A stretch of 64,000 nt of DNA from Neodontobutis hainanensis. Taxonomy: Eukaryota; Chordata; Actinopteri; Gobiiformes; Odontobutidae. A model generated the notes under the pieces. The model had not been told where the DNA came from, did not search any database, and saw only the letters and a list, made by a program, of their open reading frames with translations. The stretch spans positions 1,108,001 to 1,172,000 of the forward strand of contig JALDNG010000089.1 of the NCBI GenBank assembly GCA_024349245.1, in the 5' to 3' direction. Below, one piece after another: positions 58,608 through 64,000 of this stretch. The translations under genes and the position numbers were made by a program. Each line of letters starts with the position of its first letter. The stretch's first letter is position 1.

Positions 58608-60310
58608 AGACCTGAGGGGGACAAGACTTATTTGACAAAGACCTGAGTGGGACAAGTTCGGTTTAACATGGACCAAAGGGGGACATGTCTCTGTCCCTGT
58701 CTTCTGCTTCTTCTCTCCATAAACTTTCTCTTTACTATTCCTCTCGGCCTCCTGCAGCTCTAACCTCAGCATCTTTTGACCAATATATTCACTCTCTCTC
58801 CCCTAAATTTCACCTCTTCCTCTTTTCAACTTCCCTTTTCCTTGTTCTCTGACGTTAAATGTTTGTCAAAGTAAACCACAAAATCTTTCAAAAGAGTGCC
58901 ACCTTGAGATGACAAGTGTACCAGCGACCTGAAACTGAAAACCCAGGTTTAACCCTGATCTTAGTTTAACGTTTCTGGGTCCCTCAACAACTTGTTTTAA
59001 TTTTTTGTCATTTGTCAACACATATCTGGGTTGACAAATGGCATAAAATTTGTGCAGGTTGTGTATTCCCTGGGGTGGAAATCCCTCCTTGTTTCCATTT
59101 AAATATTTATTTTGCTCTATGAACCCAGTTAAAAATTCTGTTTACAAAAAAATGCAATTGATCAAAATCATTGTTGGTGCCTATTTTTGACACTTGTAGG
59201 CTTAGTTAAAATATAATTTACATTTATGGATTGGAAAAAACAAAAAAAAGAATTTCATTGCTAAACTTGACATTTAAGGGGTTTAAAAATCTGAAAATTC
59301 ATAAATATATGTAATGTATGGTGAGAACTGAAGTTAATGCCACTCATAAATATATATATTTTAAAAGCCTACAATGGTTTAGTGCTTTAGAGCTTCCTGA
59401 ATGTTTTTTTTTTTTTTATCTTTTATCCACACAGTAAGAGTGAAAATAAATTACCACTCACCAGATTTGAGGAGGTCACACCTGAAGAACTGTGACAGGT
59501 TTTATGCCAAACCAGTGAGGTCTGGGTTTACATAAAGCCAAACAAATGCTGCAGTTCAAAAGCTGAGTTCATGAGAAATGAAGCAGAACTGTGGACTACA
59601 CAGGTCTGTGACAGTGACAGGAAGAGGTTCATCACACAAGGTCATTACACAACACAAGAGGTTTATGTGGGTTTGAGGTCAGAGGGAAACAAAGGGAAGT
59701 CCTGGGTTATTCCTGATTAAATGCTGAAAAGTCCAAAAAGTGTTTTACTCATTAACTGTGAATAATGAAACACTTTCTCTCCAGAGCAGTGTATTTTGTA
59801 GACAGTGAATTATGCAGATGTTCATGGAATAACTGTCAAGTGGAGACTTAACTGTTGTGTTTACAGAAAGGTTCAGGGTTGTAGCAATTTCTGCTCTTAA
59901 AGAACAAACACTTCCTCATGTGATCCACTTACAGTCCTGATTCAGTTTTGACACAAACAGCTGAGTGGAGACAGTTTCATAAAATCAGAAACTCCAGAAT
60001 GACTCAGACACCTCAGTGACTGTTAGAAACAGATCCAGTTTACATAGGTCTTCTCTGGTTATTGCCAAGTTTCATCAGGACTGCATTTTGTGAAAACAAT
60101 GCTCCCAGAAACATACTGAACCTTGAAGTTTTTTTTTGCCCCCTAAAAGCACCTCCGGAACATTTTGGATTACATTTTAAAAAAGGTTTCTATGCTTTGT
60201 GCCGACTGCAGCCTTTTCCAAAACGAGGCAATTCGAATTGTTTATTCCTCCCCACAATTGGCAACAACCCTTGTAATGTTTTAAAAAATAAAAAAGGCAG
60301 ACTGGGCTAA
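58608..60310. other. 5' flank of GPCR copy B
   Basis: 58669-58890 matches 48415-48640, 59370-59700 matches 49150-49500, and about 59750-59880 matches about 51820-51960 of the copy A flank. Between these blocks is diverged AT-rich sequence. A candidate 5' UTR donor lies at 59462. No further coding exon is seen. Confidence 0.65.
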
Positions 60311-60319
60311 AACTTCATT

Positions 60320-60530
60320 AATAATTATCTTTATATAGCGGTTTACATACATAAGGCTATTTACCAGTGTTACAGAACTTCAATGTAGGTTAAGTGTCTT
60401 TGCCCAAGGACACACCAACAGTATGTGGGGGAAGCGGGATGTTATGTTTTGGGATGTTTCGAGCGGGGATCGAACCGCCCACCCGTCGGTCAAAGTTGGC
60501 CACTCTACCCACTGAGCTACTGCCAGTGCT
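60320..60530 (-). mobile_element. SINE, diverged
   Basis: Minus strand: head ggcagtagctcagtgggta, box B ggttcgatccccgctcg, centre gtgtccttgggcaaagaca, tail gctatataaagataattat. Confidence 0.7.
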
Positions 60531-60645
60531 GGCTCTGCTGCAGAAATATCAAAAACAGAAAAGCCTTTGATCATTTTGTAATTTTTAAAACGCATTCAGT
60601 TTTAAAGCTCAGTCTGAACACAAGCATTTAGTTTTACAGTGAAGT

Positions 60646-60651
60646 TTTATT
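60646..60651 (-). terminator. candidate polyadenylation signal of the secreted gene
   Basis: AATAAA on the gene strand about 220 bp after the stop codon at 60872. Confidence 0.4.
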
Positions 60652-60871
60652 TCCTAAGGCAATGCTTAGTTCTAAACACTTAGCCATAGAAATATATTCC
60701 ATCTTCCTCATTGAAGGTTAGCCACAGACAAAGACATTTTTGGGGAGTTTGATGACTTGTTTCATGTTGTTGCACAAACCTGAAAAAATAAATACAATTT
60801 AAAAACTAGCTAAAATAAGTGTTAATAAAGCCAGTCAAGTGAGAGATTATAACTCAAACTAACTCTTGACC

Positions 60872-61932
60872 TCAATTCCGTTGTGTCCCTGGTGCAGCTC
60901 CCTTCACTGGACTGTCCTGAGGCGCAGGACTGCCCTGGTGTCCTCTGGACCCGGTTTGGGGCAGCCTGTAGAAGTCTTCAGGGTCGTATTTCATGCGGGA
61001 GAAGCTGTGGCTCAGGCTGTTGTATCCGTTTCTGGACTGGACCACGTGTCGAGGCCCAGCGGCTGGCGCAGACTCAATCGGATCTGCTTTGACGTTCCAT
61101 TGTGGGACGTAACCTGAGAAACTATCCACCGTTTGAAATGGAGCGTCAAATGGGAATGGACTGTACATGTAGAAGGGACCAGCAGCTACAAACTGATGAG
61201 GATAGTAAGAAAAAGGAAAGTCTGGGCCTTGGTTGAACGGCTGGTACTGGTTGTTCGGATTGGACTGAGTTTCAGGTTGGTTTGGAGGACCATAAAAACT
61301 TTGAGATGTGACTTTAGACGGTACTTGGGACCCAGAGCTAGCAGCAACCCCTACATTTTCAACAGGAAAGGTTAAAGACATAGGGGCAGGATTTGGTGGT
61401 AGGTTCTGGGGTCTGAAGGCAGAGTCGTAGCCACTGAAGAATGCGTAGTCACTTGTGAAGTCTCTAGTGTTGGACGGAGGATGGGTTTGGCCGATGTTCA
61501 AGGACTTAGAGACAGAACTGGAGGCTTTGGAAGAATCAGAGTTGGAGCCAGAGCCTGGAGGAGAATAAGCATACTTGAAGTCTGCAAAAAAAAAAAAAAA
61601 GACAAGAATGGTTATGATTATGAGGCACAAGCTACGTTACACTTAAGTCTGATAAAAAGGATTAAACCTGAACTTTTGGGTAAAATATAGGGACAAGACT
61701 TACTTGTTCTGCTTCTGGGAAAACAAGAACCAGTGTTGAAGAGCAAAAGGATCCAAGAAACCCTGCAAGACAAGGCACTTTACTTCAGAGTTGTAGAGCT
61801 AAAAGCATTCAGGTCTAAATGGTTAGAAACAGTGGAACTTTTGGAACTTACAACAATTAGATGTTTCATTTTAGCTCCAAATAATAAACCTGAAGCACCA
61901 TAAACTCACCCAAAACCCAGTGTTTGCTTCAT
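60872..61932 (-). CDS. small secreted Pro/Asn/Gln/Ser/Tyr/Phe-rich protein, unknown function
   Basis: Three exons, 61910-61932, 61704-61762 and 60872-61581, with gtgagt/tgcag and gtaagt/tgcag junctions, join in frame to 263 aa. The first two exons give a clear signal peptide: MKQTLGFG, a hydrophobic VSWILLLF core, then NTGSCFPRSR. The mature chain has no cysteine, no recognised domain and a biased composition (SPPGSGSNSDSSKASSS; FPFSYYPHQF; PFYMYSPFPFDAPF; PQNLPPNPAP), so it is probably disordered and extracellular. The C-terminal third (SGYVPQWNVKADPIESAPA, SRMKYDPEDFYRLPQTG) looks more constrained. Egg-envelope, mineral-matrix (P/Q-rich SCPP) or mucosal proteins share such bias, but intron phases 2 and 1 do not fit the phase-0 SCPP pattern. 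I do not recognise the family. Confidence 0.75.
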
Positions 61933-63474
61933 GGTTGTGTTCAGATCAAGGACTCACTGAAGTCCAGGTCTAACAAGGGTCTTGTTAACAGCACCTGGAC
62001 CTGATGAGTCTCGTTAGTCCTGCCTATGGACTCTGCTGGTCCCAGCTGGTGATAGGGGATCTAGGCTTTGTTGAAGTTTTTGAGGCTTCAATGACTAACT
62101 CTGTGCTCAAGTTTGACATCTAGTGGTCAATAAAATGAAGTGCAATTGAGACGTGTCATTCATTGGTTCATCTGTTGTCTGGGATTCATTGGGCTTGCTC
62201 ATGGTTTCAAACTTGCACAGTAAAATATCAAATAAATTTGGTAACCGTTGGAACCAAACATGGAAGACAATATTTTTTCTTTGGCCTGTCTGAAAAGTCA
62301 GCTCTAAACTTAGCCAGACATGTGCTTTGAATCAAATTCTACTCTAAAACAAGTTTAAATAGCCCATGGCTTAAATTGAATAGTGGATATTCAGTAGGAC
62401 AGACCGACAAATGTGATCTCTGTTGGGAATCAAACCCAGGTTAAATAGACTGGTGGGCAGTGGATCTGGATTTTAGATGGATTTGAAAAGGTTTTAGATA
62501 GCTCAGAACAGGTTTTAGTTGGTTTTGAACAGGTTTTATTTGGATTTGAACAGGTTTAGTTGTATTTAAACACGTTTTAGATGGATCAGAACAGGTTTTA
62601 GATGGATTTGAACAGGTTTTAGTTGGATTTGAACAGGTTTTAGATGGTTCTGTCCAGTCTCAGTTTGACCGTGAGGCTTCTAATTGTGGACGTCCATTTT
62701 TCGAGATAAACATTGGATCCTCTGATTTTTTTCCACAGAACAATTCTGTCATCCGAGTCCTTCCGTCGACTCAATTTATTTGACCAGGTCCAACTGAGTC
62801 TGAGACAAGACTTCCCTTCATCGTACGGTGTTGAAAACTAAAGAGTGACTCATTTCAGGAGAAAATGTTCTTAAACCTGAGATTAAGCACTGTGGATGAA
62901 ATGCCAAGAAAGGTGTCCTAAGCACTGTGCTTTAGTTTTTTGTCCCGTGCAACTCAAAACCTAGAACTAATGGTTAAATTGGAAGATCTGAGTGAATACC
63001 TTACCCTGGTTCAGAACTAAACTACTGGGTCTGTTTTTTGTTCTGTCTTGAGTCTAGTCCTGGTTTAGAACTAGTTCAGTCCTAGGCTTCGTTCTATTCT
63101 GGTCTAGTCCTGTTTTAGTGAGTTATGAAACTAACTACATCTAAATTTGCAGGAGTAATAAAGTAATTACAGCAATTTCTGGTTTATAATATTTTTTTCT
63201 TTTATGCTGAAAAGTATCCATGTTCAACTCCAGGAGATGACTGGGAAAAGGACATGCTGCCCTCTAGTGGTTACTGGCCCATAAACTAACAGCACAAAGG
63301 AGTCCAGTTTTAAATCCTAAATAAGAATCAGCAAAAGCTATTTTAAAATAAACATTTAGCAACGGACACAGTTAAACAAACCAGGACTAAACCAGGTCTA
63401 AACCAGGTCTAAACCTGGACTAAACCAGGTCTAAACCAGGTCTAAACCAGGTCTTAATCAGGTCTAAACCAGGA
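61933..63474. other. intergenic, right end
   Basis: Unique AT-rich sequence, a GAACAGG-family array at 62465-62655 and an accaggtctaaa array at 63375-63478. No coding exon recognised. Confidence 0.6.
62465..62655 (+). repeat. ggatttgaacaggttttagatgg array
   Basis: About eight imperfect 22-25 bp units of the same family as at 25.1 kb. Confidence 0.88.
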
Positions 63475-63478
63475 CTAT
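63375..63478. repeat. accaggactaaaccaggtctaa array
   Basis: About nine units that end at the Penelope-like fragment. Confidence 0.88.
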
Positions 63479-64000
63479 AGTTTAGACCAATTGGAGGGGC
63501 CATTTTTTTTAAGGGCCTCTCGTTCCCACTTGCTCATGTAGATGTTGGAGTAGGCGGGGGCAAACCTCTGACCCTTGGCTGTCCCACTTATCTGGAGAAA
63601 ATGTTTAATATTGAAACTAAAGTCATTGTTGTCTAAACAAAGTTCAAGAAGCTGGATGATTTCTGAGTCCGGTCTGTTAGGGTCTGGATATCTACTGAAG
63701 ATTTTTTGAACGGCAGAGATGCCCAAGTTGGTTATGATATCAGTTTATAGAGAATCTATGTCATGGTGAAAAGGTAAGTGTGGTTGTGGACAGCTATGGC
63801 CTGATGTGAAGTGATAGGTGTCTTTAATGTAGCTAGGGTGCCTGTTGGAGAGTGGATGAGGAAGGAGTTAAGGTATTGACTCCTTCCTTAATCCACAATA
63901 GTCTGCAATCGGAGATTTTTGGGCGACCGGGAGGACCCTCAAAAGGAATAGTCCAGGTTTGAGGATCTTTGTGGATTTTAGGAAGCAGATAGAAGATACG
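63475..64000 (-). mobile_element. Penelope-like element reverse transcriptase fragment
   Basis: On the minus strand, from the right edge: FYLLPKIHKDPQTWTIPFEG with GPPGRPKISDC, then DTYHFTSGHSCP-like and HHDIDSL, a stop, and NLGISAVQKIF followed by LELCLDNNDFSFN and GTAKGQRFAPAYSNIYMSKW. These match the core of Penelope-type (PLE) reverse transcriptases. Stops interrupt it, it ends in a host-type repeat at 63475, and it continues beyond the window. Confidence 0.8.

Overview
The window is nuclear DNA of a ray-finned (probably percomorph) fish. The evidence is two multi-exon vertebrate genes with GT-AG introns in the order known from the vertebrate STXBP4-HLF locus, a dense load of fish-type transposons (Rex3/RTE-like, L2-like, Penelope-like, Tc1, Ty3/gypsy, tRNA-derived SINEs) and very many minisatellites. 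I cannot name the species. All recognised host genes lie on the minus strand.

Layout. 1-4.6 kb: gene-poor flank with a TIR element, degenerate minisatellites and the 3' UTR of hlf. 4.6-13.5 kb: hlf, a PAR-bZIP transcription factor of 4 coding exons (284 codons), with an antisense-inserted Rex3-like LINE in intron 1. 13.9-17.3 kb: intergenic DNA with LINE fragments and a large GGTTTAG-type array. 17.4-44.4 kb: stxbp4, which I could assemble as 22 coding exons with consistent phases (749 aa; PDZ-PDZ-coiled coil-WW). Its introns hold a 1.8-kb minisatellite, a pogo-like transposon remnant, SINEs, a LINE remnant and a Tc1 copy with a nested SINE. 46.7-48.2 kb: an intact two-exon class A GPCR of the HCAR/OXER1-like group. 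54.4-56.4 kb: a second copy broken by one missing base. The two copies sit in a segmental duplication of about 5 kb: a degenerate Ty3/gypsy element lies in the 5' flank of copy A, an L2-like LINE in the 5' flank of copy B, and an endogenous-retrovirus LTR with a tRNA-Pro-type primer site in the intron of copy B. 60.9-61.9 kb: a three-exon gene for a small secreted P/N/Q/S/Y/F-rich protein that I do not recognise. 63.5-64 kb: a Penelope-like reverse transcriptase fragment running off the right edge.

The most unusual observation is that two minisatellites are built from splice sites. In stxbp4 a 24-bp repeat supplies 21 tandem GT 5' splice-site candidates, all in the same reading phase as exon 6. 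At both GPCR copies a 31-bp repeat reiterates a pyrimidine-CAG 3' splice-site-like sequence directly upstream of the start-codon exon. Other arrays of the window's dispersed repeat families stop within a few bases of stxbp4 exon donors.

The genes do not form a pathway. The stxbp4-hlf pair is conserved vertebrate neighbourhood; the GPCR pair and the secreted gene look like local, lineage-specific content.
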